Part shown: piece after piece, positions 1-7,883 of the stretch
How positions within the stretch are numbered: the first letter of the stretch is position 1
Layout: every line of letters starts with the position of its first letter
Source of the DNA: Acidobacteriota bacterium
GTDB lineage: Bacteria; Acidobacteriota; Vicinamibacteria; Vicinamibacterales; UBA2999
Assembly (NCBI GenBank): GCA_020851835.1
Contig: JADZBZ010000107.1
Coordinates: 1 to 12,884 of the forward strand
Direction of reading: 5' to 3'
DNA length: 12,884 bases
Position numbers and translations under genes: made by a program
Notes under the pieces: generated by a model
What the model was told of the DNA's origin: nothing
Databases searched by the model: none
Seen by the model: only the letters and a program-made list of their open reading frames with translations

Positions 1-1456
1 CGAACAGCGCCGAGCACACCGTGATGGCCATCGGCCGGAACATCTTCCCCTCGAGTCCTTCGAGCGTGAAGATGGGCAGGTACACCGCGATGATGATGAG
101 CACGCCGAAGAGCACGGGCCGGGCCACCTCGGCGGCGGCGCTCCTGAACAGGTTGATGCCGTGCGCGTGCGCGTGGTCGCTGGTCGGATGCGGCCCGGCC
201 TCGTCCAGGGCCCGCCGCCGCACGAAGTTCTCCATCATCACGACCGCGCCGTCGACGATCAGCCCGAAATCGATGGCGCCAAGCGACATGAGATTGGCCG
301 AGACACCGAAGACCCGCATGCCGATGAAGCCGACGAGCATCGACAGAGGAATGACGGCCGCCACGATGAGCGAGGCCCGGACGTCGCGCAGGAACACGAA
401 CAGCACGACGATGACGAGCAGGCTGCCTTCCACCAGGTTCGTCCGCACGGTTGTCGTGGTGCGGTCGATGACGTCGCTCTGGTCGTAGAAGGGCTCGATG
501 CGCATGCCCGGCGGCAGGGTGGCCGCCACCTCGGCCATGCGCGTCTTGACGCGCCGCGACATGTCGTGGGCGTTCTCGCCCTTGAGCATGATCACCATGC
601 CGCCCACCACTTCGCCCTGGCCGTTGCGGGTTACGGCACCGCTGCGGAGCATGGGCGCCACCTCGATGGCCGACACGTCTCGGAGCAGCACCGGCACGCC
701 CTCGTGCGACTTCAGGACCACGCGCTCCAGATCGGACACCCCCGCCACCAGCCCGACGCCGCGCACCGTGTAGCGCTCGTCGCGGTGCTCGATGAACCCG
801 CCGCTGAACGAGTGGTTGTTGTCGGCGACCGACTGCAGCACCTCGCCGAGCGTCAGCCCGAATGTCTCGAGCCGCAGCGGATCCACGACCACCTGGAACT
901 GTTTGGTGAGCCCGCCCCACGAGTTCACTTCGCTCACGCCCGACACCGACCGCAGGCGGGTCCGGATGTCCCAGTCGTGGGCGGTCTTGGCCACCATCGG
1001 GTCCACGCCTTCGCCGGTCACCACGTACTGGTAGACCTCGCCGAAGGCCGTCGCCACCGGGCCCAGCACGGGTTCCAACCCCTGGGGAATACGGCCCCGC
1101 ACGTCGGCGAGCCGCTCGGTCACCAACTGGCGCGCGAAGTAGATGGGCACCGCATCGTCAAAGACCACCGTGACGATCGAGAGGCCGAACTTGGAGATCG
1201 AGCGGACTTCTTGCGTGCTCGGCACGCCCATCAAGGCCGTTTCGATGGGGTAAGAGACCCGCTGCTCCACCTCGGGCGCCGCCAGGCTCGGCGCCTCGGT
1301 GATCACCACCACCTGGTTGTTCGTCAGGTCGGGGAAGGCCTCGACCGGCAGTTGCCGGAACGCCTCCACGCCGGAGACGACCAGCGCGCCGAGGCAGAGC
1401 AGCACGAAGACGCGTTGCCCGAGCGTGGCCGAGACGAATCGTTCGACGAAGCCCAC
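1..1456 (-). CDS. czcA: CzcA-type heavy-metal efflux RND transporter, N-terminal 485 residues (cut by window edge)
   Basis: Inner-membrane proton-driven pump of the HME-RND family that exports metal cations through a CzcCBA-type tripartite complex. The visible part has TM1 (about residues 13-30), the first periplasmic porter region (about 35-335), TM2-TM4 (about 341-412) and TM5 (about 445-465). TM4 carries the proton-relay motif DFGLIVDGAVVMMEN, so D396, D402 and E409 match D402/D408/E415 of Cupriavidus CzcA. The DFGxxxDGA pattern is typical of divalent-cation pumps (Zn/Co/Cd/Ni) rather than CusA Cu/Ag pumps, but the metal is inferred. A His-rich loop, HPTSDHAHAHG, follows TM4 at about 423-433. 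The GTG start is chosen because GAGGAG lies 8 nt upstream and translation opens with the usual short helix before TM1. It begins 2 nt after the czcB stop. No frameshift is seen. Family members are about 1030-1060 aa, so roughly half is missing. Confidence 0.93.
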   Translation of the reverse strand, partial: MGFVERFVSATLGQRVFVLLCLGALVVSGVEAFRQLPVEAFPDLTNNQVVVITEAPSLAAPEVEQRVSYPIETALMGVPSTQEVRSISKFGLSIVTVVFDDAVPIYFARQLVTERLADVRGRIPQGLEPVLGPVATAFGEVYQYVVTGEGVDPMVAKTAHDWDIRTRLRSVSGVSEVNSWGGLTKQFQVVVDPLRLETFGLTLGEVLQSVADNNHSFSGGFIEHRDERYTVRGVGLVAGVSDLERVVLKSHEGVPVLLRDVSAIEVAPMLRSGAVTRNGQGEVVGGMVIMLKGENAHDMSRRVKTRMAEVAATLPPGMRIEPFYDQSDVIDRTTTTVRTNLVEGSLLVIVVLFVFLRDVRASLIVAAVIPLSMLVGFIGMRVFGVSANLMSLGAIDFGLIVDGAVVMMENFVRRRALDEAGPHPTSDHAHAHGINLFRSAAAEVARPVLFGVLIIIAVYLPIFTLEGLEGKMFRPMAITVCSALF

Positions 1457-1458
1457 GG

Positions 1459-2667
1459 CTATGGCTCCTCGCCCGCGGGCTTGAGCAGCTCGGACTTCAG
1501 CAGGAAGGCGCCGGCGGTGACGACCACGTCACCCTCGCTCAGGCCCCGCACGATTTCCACCTCGCCGCCGACATCGGTGCCCGTGGTTACCGATCGGCGC
1601 GTGTAGCGGTCTGCGCCGCTGCGGACGAACACGATGGATTCACCCTCCATCTCCTGTACCGCGCGCGAAGGCAACACCAGCACGCGGCGGGGCGCGGAGG
1701 CGCCGAGCGTAGCGGTGACGAACATCTGGGGCTTGAGCCGCCGGTCGGCGTTCGGTGCCTCGATGCGCAGCGTCACGCGCCGCGTGGTGGGGTCCACGAC
1801 GTCGCCGACTGCGGTGAGGGTGCCGGCGAACGACTCATCGGGATAGGCCGCCGTCCGGATCGTGGCGAGCCCGCCCGTCTTCACCCGGCTCACCAGAGCC
1901 TCGTCCACCTCGGCGGCGATCCACACCCGCGACAGATCGGAGATGACCAGAAGCGGTGCGCCCGGTGTGACGGCCGATCCCTCGGTCACGAGGCGATGGA
2001 TCACCACGCCGGCGAACGGCGCCACGACCGGCACGTCCTGGTGCTCCCGGGGATCGGAGCCCGGCCCGGGCCTGATGCCGTAGTGCTCGAGTTCCTGCAC
2101 GGTGCGCGTCACCTCGGCCCCGCCGGCCGCCAGCGCCTCCTCCGCCGCCATGACGTCGGCGCGCGCGCGTTCCAGTTCCTGCCGCGACAGCGCGCGGTCC
2201 TCCACGAGCTGCTCGGCTCGCGATGCCGCTGTCTTCGTGAAAGCGAGCTCCGACTCGAGACGTCGCTGCTCGGCCTGCGCCTTGAAATACGCCGCCCACG
2301 CGTCGTGCACGATGTGGCTGTGCAGCCGGGCCACGACCGCTCCGCGAGCCACGGTGTCTCCGGGCTGCACGCGAATCTCGTGCACCACGCCCTCCACCAG
2401 CGAGCCCATCCGTGCGGTCCGCCGCTCGTCGAAGGTCACCACGCCCGAGGCCTGGAGCGGGTCGGCCCGCTCGACCGTGCGGGCGGGGGCCACCTCGATG
2501 CCGGCGGTGGCCGCATCGGCCTGCGCCACGGTGACCGCGGTGAGCGTAGCGGCGGGTGCCGCGGTGACATCGGCCTCAGGGGCGCTGCCGCTTCCGCACG
2601 CGGCGGCCAGCAATGAGGCCATCAGCGGCGCAATCGCCGCGGACGGCAGGACACGGACGGGTCTCAT
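1459..2667 (-). CDS. czcB: CzcB/CusB-type periplasmic adaptor (membrane fusion protein) of metal efflux
   Basis: A 402-aa adaptor that bridges the RND pump and the outer-membrane channel. The N-terminus has a hydrophobic segment ending LLAAAC (C24), so it is probably a lipoprotein; the lipobox has Ala at -3, which is acceptable but not ideal. Residues about 75-118 form the first lipoyl half (ARMGSLVEGVVHEIRVQPGD). About 119-195 form a long alpha-helical hairpin rich in Glu, Arg and Ala. Residues 212-243 are the second lipoyl half (VVAPFAGVVIHRLVTEG). About 245-325 are the beta-barrel (SRVWIAAEVDE), and 326-402 the membrane-proximal domain. The length is typical. The ATG overlaps the czcC stop as ATGA, with a GAGGA about 10 nt upstream inside czcC, which implies translational coupling. 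No CzcB-specific metal-binding extension is obvious, so the substrate is set by context only. Confidence 0.92.
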   Translation of the reverse strand: MRPVRVLPSAAIAPLMASLLAAACGSGSAPEADVTAAPAATLTAVTVAQADAATAGIEVAPARTVERADPLQASGVVTFDERRTARMGSLVEGVVHEIRVQPGDTVARGAVVARLHSHIVHDAWAAYFKAQAEQRRLESELAFTKTAASRAEQLVEDRALSRQELERARADVMAAEEALAAGGAEVTRTVQELEHYGIRPGPGSDPREHQDVPVVAPFAGVVIHRLVTEGSAVTPGAPLLVISDLSRVWIAAEVDEALVSRVKTGGLATIRTAAYPDESFAGTLTAVGDVVDPTTRRVTLRIEAPNADRRLKPQMFVTATLGASAPRRVLVLPSRAVQEMEGESIVFVRSGADRYTRRSVTTGTDVGGEVEIVRGLSEGDVVVTAGAFLLKSELLKPAGEEP

Positions 2668-3908
2668 GGCAGCGGATCCTCTCCCGCGGCCAGCCGGGCC
2701 TCGATGGCCGCGGCAACCGCGTCAACTTCCAGGTCGATGGCCACCAGCGTGGCCTCCGTGAAGGCGCGCTCGGCATCCACGAGCCGCAGGACGTCGAGCA
2801 CGCCCGTCGAGAACGCCGCCCGTGCGGCGTCGCGTGCGCCAATCGCCGGCTCGACGAGCGTGGCGCGGGCATCCTGCGCCCGCAAGGTGAGCGCAACGGC
2901 CGCGGCGCGCGTGGCGGCCAGTTCTCCGCGCGCCCGTCGCTCGGTAGCCGTGCGTTCGAGTTCGGCCGCACGCACCTGACCCTCGGCCAGGATGCGGGCC
3001 GGGCGATTGCGGTTGAAGAGCGGGATGGGGACCGAGACGGTCACCTGCGCCGTGTTGTAACCCACCGTCCGCTTGTAGCCGGCGTTCACCGCCGGGTCGG
3101 GCACGGCCCTGGCGTCCTCGAGCCGCAGGCCCTGCCGGGCCGTGTCCACCGTCCGGGACGCCGCCGCCATGTCCGGACGCCTCGACACCGCCGCCTCGTC
3201 TGCGGCCGGCAGCCCGGGCGCCGGTGGCGCGACCAGGGCGTCGAGCGTGGTCTCCACGGCGAGGCGCGAGGTGAGCGCGACCAGCGCCCGGCTGGCGGCC
3301 AGTTCGGTGCGGACCAGGTCGCTGCCCGCGCGCGCGGCCTCGGTTTGCACTCGCAGCAGCTCCGAGCCGGCGGTGGCGCCCACCGCCACCCGACGCTCGA
3401 GCACCCGCGCCGCTTCGGTGAGGTCGGCCACGTGGGCCGCCAGGGCGCGGTGGCGCTCGCGCAGGCGGACGGCGTCGAGATACCCGCGCGACACTTCCAG
3501 CGCGACGCGGGCGTCGAGGACGGCGGCCGCCGCCGCCACGCCGCCGGCTTCGGCCTCGGCCACGGCGCGCCGGGCCGCCCGCTTGCCGCCGAGTTCGATC
3601 ACCTGGGTGACCTCGGCGAAGGTATCGAGCGGCAATATCGATCGCGAGACGCCCGAGGCCAGGTTCTCGGTCCGGAACTCCACCACGGGATTGGGCAGCC
3701 ATCCCGCGTGCCCGGCGGCGAGCCGGGCCGCATCCACGCGCGCTCGCATCGCGGCGGCCTCGGGCGACTCGTCGCGTGCGCGCGCCAGGGCGTCGGCGAG
3801 CGTGAAAGGCACGGACGCGGACGCGGCCGGTTGCGCCGCTGTGGGCGTGGGTGCCCACGCGACGGCCACGGCCAGGACCCCTGCACTCGCCAGATGCCGG
3901 ATACTCAT
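2664..3908 (-). CDS. czcC: CzcC-type outer-membrane efflux factor (TolC family)
   Basis: A 414-aa outer-membrane channel protein and the first gene of the efflux operon. Residues 1-25 are a Sec signal peptide (hydrophobic LASAGVLAVAVAWA, then PTAAQ). Two OEP repeats follow, about 35-215 and 240-405. CzcC hallmarks are visible: LPNPVVEF near 71-78, IELGGKR at 104-110, and SVPIPLFNRNRP at 292-303. The reading frame stays open upstream to 4322, but the start at 3908 is chosen because it puts the signal peptide at the N-terminus and has AGAGGA just upstream. Upstream codons give an unrelated Arg-rich sequence. The stop overlaps the czcB start by 4 nt. The gene is divergent from the metalloprotease gene across about 130 bp, which should hold the operon promoter. 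Length fits the family. Confidence 0.92.
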   Translation of the reverse strand: MSIRHLASAGVLAVAVAWAPTPTAAQPAASASVPFTLADALARARDESPEAAAMRARVDAARLAAGHAGWLPNPVVEFRTENLASGVSRSILPLDTFAEVTQVIELGGKRAARRAVAEAEAGGVAAAAAVLDARVALEVSRGYLDAVRLRERHRALAAHVADLTEAARVLERRVAVGATAGSELLRVQTEAARAGSDLVRTELAASRALVALTSRLAVETTLDALVAPPAPGLPAADEAAVSRRPDMAAASRTVDTARQGLRLEDARAVPDPAVNAGYKRTVGYNTAQVTVSVPIPLFNRNRPARILAEGQVRAAELERTATERRARGELAATRAAAVALTLRAQDARATLVEPAIGARDAARAAFSTGVLDVLRLVDAERAFTEATLVAIDLEVDAVAAAIEARLAAGEDPLP

Positions 3909-3978
3909 GTTCCTCTGATCAATACCCGCGGCGCATGAGACAACGATGAGAGCCTTCAGACGAGGATTGCAGATTGGT

Positions 3979-3996
3979 GATCCGGTGATGCGGATC
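3979..3996. promoter_or_regulatory. Inverted repeat in the divergent czcC / metalloprotease intergenic region, possible operator
   Basis: GATCCG and CGGATC form a perfect 6-bp inverted repeat separated by GTGATG, about 71 bp upstream of czcC and 40 bp upstream of the metalloprotease start. A dyad of this size between divergent genes could be a repressor or activator site. No match to a known metal-regulator operator is recognised, and no clear -35/-10 pair was found for either gene. Weak evidence. Confidence 0.25.
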
Positions 3997-4036
3997 GGGG
4001 CAGTCTCGTCCGCCTCCCGAACAATTCTGGCAGGCG

Positions 4037-6148
4037 GTGGCCGGTCGGCCGAGCCTGGCACGGCGGTTGATACCGTGGCGTCCCATGGCGCCGGGAACAT
4101 TGGGATTCGCTGGCATCGGCACGGTGCTCGGTCTCGGGCTGACACTGCTATCCGCTGGCCCGACAGCGCAGGCGCCGGCACCGTTGTTCGAAGAGACTTC
4201 GCCCGTCGAGGCGGGTGCCATCGACGCGGGCGGGCCCACCGTGGTGAGGGCCCGCGCCTCGAGGGTCCGGTTTGACCGTCTGACGGCGGCATCCGCCGCC
4301 GGCGCCGCGGGCGACCGTCCATCCCTCGTCACGCTCAACCTCTTCGACGATGCGGTGCTGGAAACGCAGTTCGAGCGGCTGGAGTCGGACACGTTCGGGC
4401 ATCAGACATGGGTTGGGCACGTGGCTGACGACCCGCTGAGCACCGTCACGCTCACGTGGAAAGGCACGGTGTTGTCGGGCGGCGTGTCCACCGGCGACGC
4501 GCTGTACCGCCTGTCGGCCATCGACGGCGTGGCCACCATCGAGCAGCTCGATCCCGGCAGCTTTCCCCTGGAGTTGCCGCCGCTGCTGCCGCCGCCCGGC
4601 GAGCGCATCCAGGCGCCCGCCGGAGATGTTGCGCATCCCGAGGCGGGCGAAGTCGTGGACATCTACGTGTATTACACGACGGCCGCGATGACCGCGGCCG
4701 GTGGGCAGGCGGCCATCGAGGCCCTCATCGCGCAGGGCATCGCCGACTCGAACACCGCGTTTGCCCGCAGCGGCGTGGCGGCGACCAAGCGACTCGTGGG
4801 CACCGGCGAGCTGGTGGGCTTCGTCCAGGATCCTTCGAACATGTCGAACGATCTCAGCGCGTTCACATCGTCGGCGCCTGTGGCGGCCACGCGCAGCGCC
4901 GTGGGCGCCGACCTGATGCACCTGGTGCTGGCCAATACCGCCGGCGGCGCGTGCGGCGTGGCGTGGCTCGGGCCGAGTGCCAGCTACGCCCACGGTGTGT
5001 CGGCCCGCGGCTGCTTCGCGCAGTACACCTTCACGCACGAGGTGGGCCACAACTTCGGTGACAACCACTCGGTGGAGGATCCCGTCACGAGCTCGCCGTT
5101 CCGCCCCTACAGCTTCGGCTACAAGAACTGCGGCGCGGCGACACCGTTCAGGACGGTGATGGCCTACGCGTGTCCGGGCAGCGGCGGGGCCCGCATTCTC
5201 AACCTCTCGAATCCCGGTGTGCTCCACAACGGCCTGGCCACCGGCACCGCCACGCAGAACAACGCGCTGTCGCAGAGCGAGGCCTTCCCCATCGTGCAGG
5301 CCTTCCGACCGCCCGCGGGCGCCACGCTCCCCAGCGCTCCGCAGCACCTGCAGGCCAGCGTGTCGGACAACACCATCACGGTGTCGTGGCAGGCGCCGGC
5401 GCAAGGCACGCCCGTGACCACCTACATCGTGCGAGCGGGCACGGGCGCCGGCCTGTCGAACGTCTTCAACGGCGCGGTGGGTGAGGTGACGACCGTGTCG
5501 TCGCCCGTTCCAATCGGCACATACTACGTTCGGGTGTTGGCGCAGAACGCCGTGGGCACGGGCCCGGCCGCGGCGGACGTCGTGGCCACGGTCGGCACCC
5601 CGCCGGGACCGCCGCAGAACGTCGTGGCCTCCGCTGCCGGCGGCACGATCGCGCTCTCGTGGATGCCGCCGGCCTCGGGTGGCGTGGTCACGACCTATGT
5701 CGTCCGGGCGGGCACGGCGCCTGGGGCGTCCAACGTGTTCAGCGGTGCGGTGGGCGGCGCCACGAGCGTGAGCGGTGCTGTCGGAGCGGGCACCTATTAC
5801 CTGCGGGTGCTGGCGCAAGGCCCAGGCGGCACCAGCGCTCCCTCCCCGGAGGCAACCGTCTCGGTGGGTCCCGTATGCACGGTGCCGGCGGCGCCGGTCG
5901 TCACGGGAGGCCAGAGCGGCGGCGTCATCACGATCAACTGGGGCACGCCGTCCGGCGGTCCCGTCACCGGCTACACGGTGCGCGCCGGGTCGGGTAGCGG
6001 GTTGAGCAATCTCTACAACAGCGGCGTCGGCCTCACGAACACGGTGTCGGCCGCCGTGGGCGCGGGGACGTACTTCATTCGAGTGGCGGCCACCTCGGCG
6101 TGCGGCACGAGCGTGGAGTCGAATGACCTGGCGGTGGGAGTGCCTTGA
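4037..6148 (+). CDS. Secreted zinc metalloprotease (reprolysin/M12-like or M72-like) with three C-terminal fibronectin-III-like repeats
   Basis: A 703-aa extracellular endopeptidase. From the GTG start, residues 1-46 are a signal peptide (RRLIPWRP, then a hydrophobic core, TAQA end). About 60-190 resemble a propeptide-like N-terminal domain. About 205-423 are the catalytic domain, with HEVGHNFGDNH at 334-344 (ligands H334, H338, H344; catalytic E335) and a Met-turn VMAY at 374-377. Cysteines at 306, 326, 365 and 379 could pair. Three similar repeats follow at about 432-519, 520-610 and 611-703, each with a VTTYxVRAGT-like core and a GTYYxRVLAQ-like strand, consistent with FnIII folds for substrate or surface binding. 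Start choice is uncertain: an in-frame ATG at 4085 gives the same hydrophobic core but no positive n-region, and neither has a strong Shine-Dalgarno. Substrate is unknown. Confidence 0.85.
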   Translation: MAGRPSLARRLIPWRPMAPGTLGFAGIGTVLGLGLTLLSAGPTAQAPAPLFEETSPVEAGAIDAGGPTVVRARASRVRFDRLTAASAAGAAGDRPSLVTLNLFDDAVLETQFERLESDTFGHQTWVGHVADDPLSTVTLTWKGTVLSGGVSTGDALYRLSAIDGVATIEQLDPGSFPLELPPLLPPPGERIQAPAGDVAHPEAGEVVDIYVYYTTAAMTAAGGQAAIEALIAQGIADSNTAFARSGVAATKRLVGTGELVGFVQDPSNMSNDLSAFTSSAPVAATRSAVGADLMHLVLANTAGGACGVAWLGPSASYAHGVSARGCFAQYTFTHEVGHNFGDNHSVEDPVTSSPFRPYSFGYKNCGAATPFRTVMAYACPGSGGARILNLSNPGVLHNGLATGTATQNNALSQSEAFPIVQAFRPPAGATLPSAPQHLQASVSDNTITVSWQAPAQGTPVTTYIVRAGTGAGLSNVFNGAVGEVTTVSSPVPIGTYYVRVLAQNAVGTGPAAADVVATVGTPPGPPQNVVASAAGGTIALSWMPPASGGVVTTYVVRAGTAPGASNVFSGAVGGATSVSGAVGAGTYYLRVLAQGPGGTSAPSPEATVSVGPVCTVPAAPVVTGGQSGGVITINWGTPSGGPVTGYTVRAGSGSGLSNLYNSGVGLTNTVSAAVGAGTYFIRVAATSACGTSVESNDLAVGVP

Positions 6149-6256
6149 AAACGGGTGACTGACGATTCACGATGGGAACCTGCCCTCGAGCGACGCGCAC
6201 CGGTGTAGGATGTCGCCACGTGTGACGCCAGTGCGGACACACCGGACCCATACGCC

Positions 6257-7798
6257 ATGCCAAAATCGACTCTCCACGACTCGTCGCCCTCGTCGTCCGC
6301 GGCCAGCTCGGTGCACCTCAGCCGCCGCCAACTGCTCGCCGGCGCGGGCGCTGGAGCGGCGGCCCTGCTGCTCGACTCGCGCGGCCTGGCGGCGCAGGCG
6401 CCGCCGGCTCGCCCGGTTGTCTTCTCGCACACGACCGTCGTGACCGTCGGTGCCACGCAGCACGACGTGGCGCTGGCGGTTGTCGGCGACACCATCGCGG
6501 CCATTGGCCCCACCGACGACATCCTCCAGCGGTATCCGCAGGCCGAGGTCTATGACGGGAGGGGCAAGGCGCTGCTGCCAGGTCTCATCAACTGCCACGC
6601 GCACCTCGGAGCGACCATCGCGCGCGGCTTCAACGAAGACTTCGGATTCCCCAACAGCTATCGTCTGGCCATCCAGCCCAACAGCCTCCTCTCCCGGGAG
6701 GAGTCCACGCTCATGGCCGTCGTCGGCGCGCTCGAAGCCATCAAGACCGGGAGCACCACGGTCGTCGAGAACGTAGCGGGGACCGCCAATACCGCGTCCG
6801 AGCTGGCCAGGACGGGCCTGCGCTGGGTCTTTGCGGAATCGGCCACCGACAGGGAGGGCGGCTCCCCGATGTCGCCGGAGATTCTCGCGAAAGGTGAGGC
6901 GCCGCGGTTTTCGCCGAAGATGCGCGACGATGGGCTCAGGCGTATCGACGACCTCTATTCCGCCTGGCACGGCAGGAACCAGGGGCGCATCAGTGTGTTC
7001 CCGGCCGCCGGCCTCGCCGAGAACTCGTCGCCCGAGCTTCTGCAGGCCGTTCGTGCCTTCGCCGAAAAGCACGATCTCGGCTACACGATTCACCTGTCGC
7101 AGAGCACCGCCGAGGTCGACTACATGCGCCGGCATCACGGCATGAGCCCGCCGGCGTTTCTCGATCGGCACGGCTTTCTCGGTCCACGCCTCTTCGCGGC
7201 GCACTGCCGCTATGTGGACGATGCCGACATCGCGCTTCTGGCCAAGACGGGCACCATCGTGTCGCACCAGGCGGGCATGGCCGCCAACCGGGGCGTCATC
7301 CCACCGATTCCGGCCCTGCGCGCGGCTGGCTGTCCCATCGCGTACGGCACCGACAACAACACCACCGACATGTTCCTGGTGCTCCGGGTGGCGCTGCTCA
7401 CCGAACGCGTCCGCCGCGACGACCCGTTCCCCGGTGTCCTGCCGCAGCCCGAAGACGTGCTCGAGGACGCGACGCTCGGCGGTGCCCGCGCCGTGCGGCA
7501 GAGCACGAGCCTGGGTGCGCTCGAGATCGGGAAGAAGGCCGACCTCATCGTGCTCGACACGCAGCGGATTCATCTCGTTCCAGCCGTGCGCATTCTCTCC
7601 GCGTGGATTCACAACGGGCAGCCGTCCGACATCGAGTCGGTGATGGTGGATGGCCGGTTCGTGATGCGCGACCGCAAGATCCTGACTATGGACGAGGCGG
7701 CCATCATCGCGGAAGCCGACAAGGTGGGGCGGCGCGTGTGGGCTGCAGTGCAGAAGGCCAGCCCGATCGTGATCCCGGGGAGGCCGCGCCAGCGCTGA
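6257..7798 (+). CDS. Tat-exported amidohydrolase, ATZ/TRZ (chlorohydrolase/deaminase-like) subgroup
   Basis: A 513-aa metal-dependent hydrolase. Residues 22-27 (SRRQLL) plus the following GAGAGAAALLL form a twin-arginine signal with probable cleavage after AQA (46-48), so it is exported folded. The TIM-barrel metal ligands are visible: H114 and H116 (INCHAHLG), H279 (IHLSQS), H316 (AAHCRY) and D366 (YGTDNN). The C-terminal part (GALEIGKKADLIVLD, about 419-434) is the standard end of the barrel with the flanking beta domain. The position that is usually Glu in the HxxE motif of this subgroup is Gln282, so the exact reaction (deamination, dechlorination or amide hydrolysis) cannot be read from sequence. 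An in-frame GTG at 6311 would give a shorter, more usual Tat n-region; neither start has a good ribosome binding site. It follows the metalloprotease by 108 bp and converges on the next gene. Confidence 0.88.
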   Translation: MPKSTLHDSSPSSSAASSVHLSRRQLLAGAGAGAAALLLDSRGLAAQAPPARPVVFSHTTVVTVGATQHDVALAVVGDTIAAIGPTDDILQRYPQAEVYDGRGKALLPGLINCHAHLGATIARGFNEDFGFPNSYRLAIQPNSLLSREESTLMAVVGALEAIKTGSTTVVENVAGTANTASELARTGLRWVFAESATDREGGSPMSPEILAKGEAPRFSPKMRDDGLRRIDDLYSAWHGRNQGRISVFPAAGLAENSSPELLQAVRAFAEKHDLGYTIHLSQSTAEVDYMRRHHGMSPPAFLDRHGFLGPRLFAAHCRYVDDADIALLAKTGTIVSHQAGMAANRGVIPPIPALRAAGCPIAYGTDNNTTDMFLVLRVALLTERVRRDDPFPGVLPQPEDVLEDATLGGARAVRQSTSLGALEIGKKADLIVLDTQRIHLVPAVRILSAWIHNGQPSDIESVMVDGRFVMRDRKILTMDEAAIIAEADKVGRRVWAAVQKASPIVIPGRPRQR

Positions 7799-7818
7799 CG
7801 CGGGATTCTCTTGCCGGG

Positions 7819-7841
7819 GCGCGCCGGGAGGCCCGGCGCGC
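7819..7841. terminator. GC-rich hairpin between convergent genes, possible bidirectional terminator
   Basis: GCGCGCCGGG and CCCGGCGCGC form a perfect 10-bp stem with an AGG loop, about 20 bp after one gene's stop and 43 bp from the other's. Position and stem strength suggest transcription termination in both directions. There is no T-tract on either side, so classical intrinsic termination is uncertain. Confidence 0.5.
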
Positions 7842-7883
7842 GAGACGCATGAGTCAATCAACTCTAACCGGACTGGCCGGTAT

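Noticed and set aside
161..1606. A 481-codon plus-strand open frame rich in His, Arg and Asp
   Set aside because: It is the antisense shadow of the czcA and czcB frames, which encode clear RND and adaptor proteins; its composition is typical of GC-rich reverse frames.
3909..4322. Upstream extension of czcC to a 552-aa product
   Set aside because: The extension is Arg/Pro-rich without family features, would bury the signal peptide, and crosses the divergent metalloprotease start. The start at 3908 has a ribosome binding site and a clean signal peptide.
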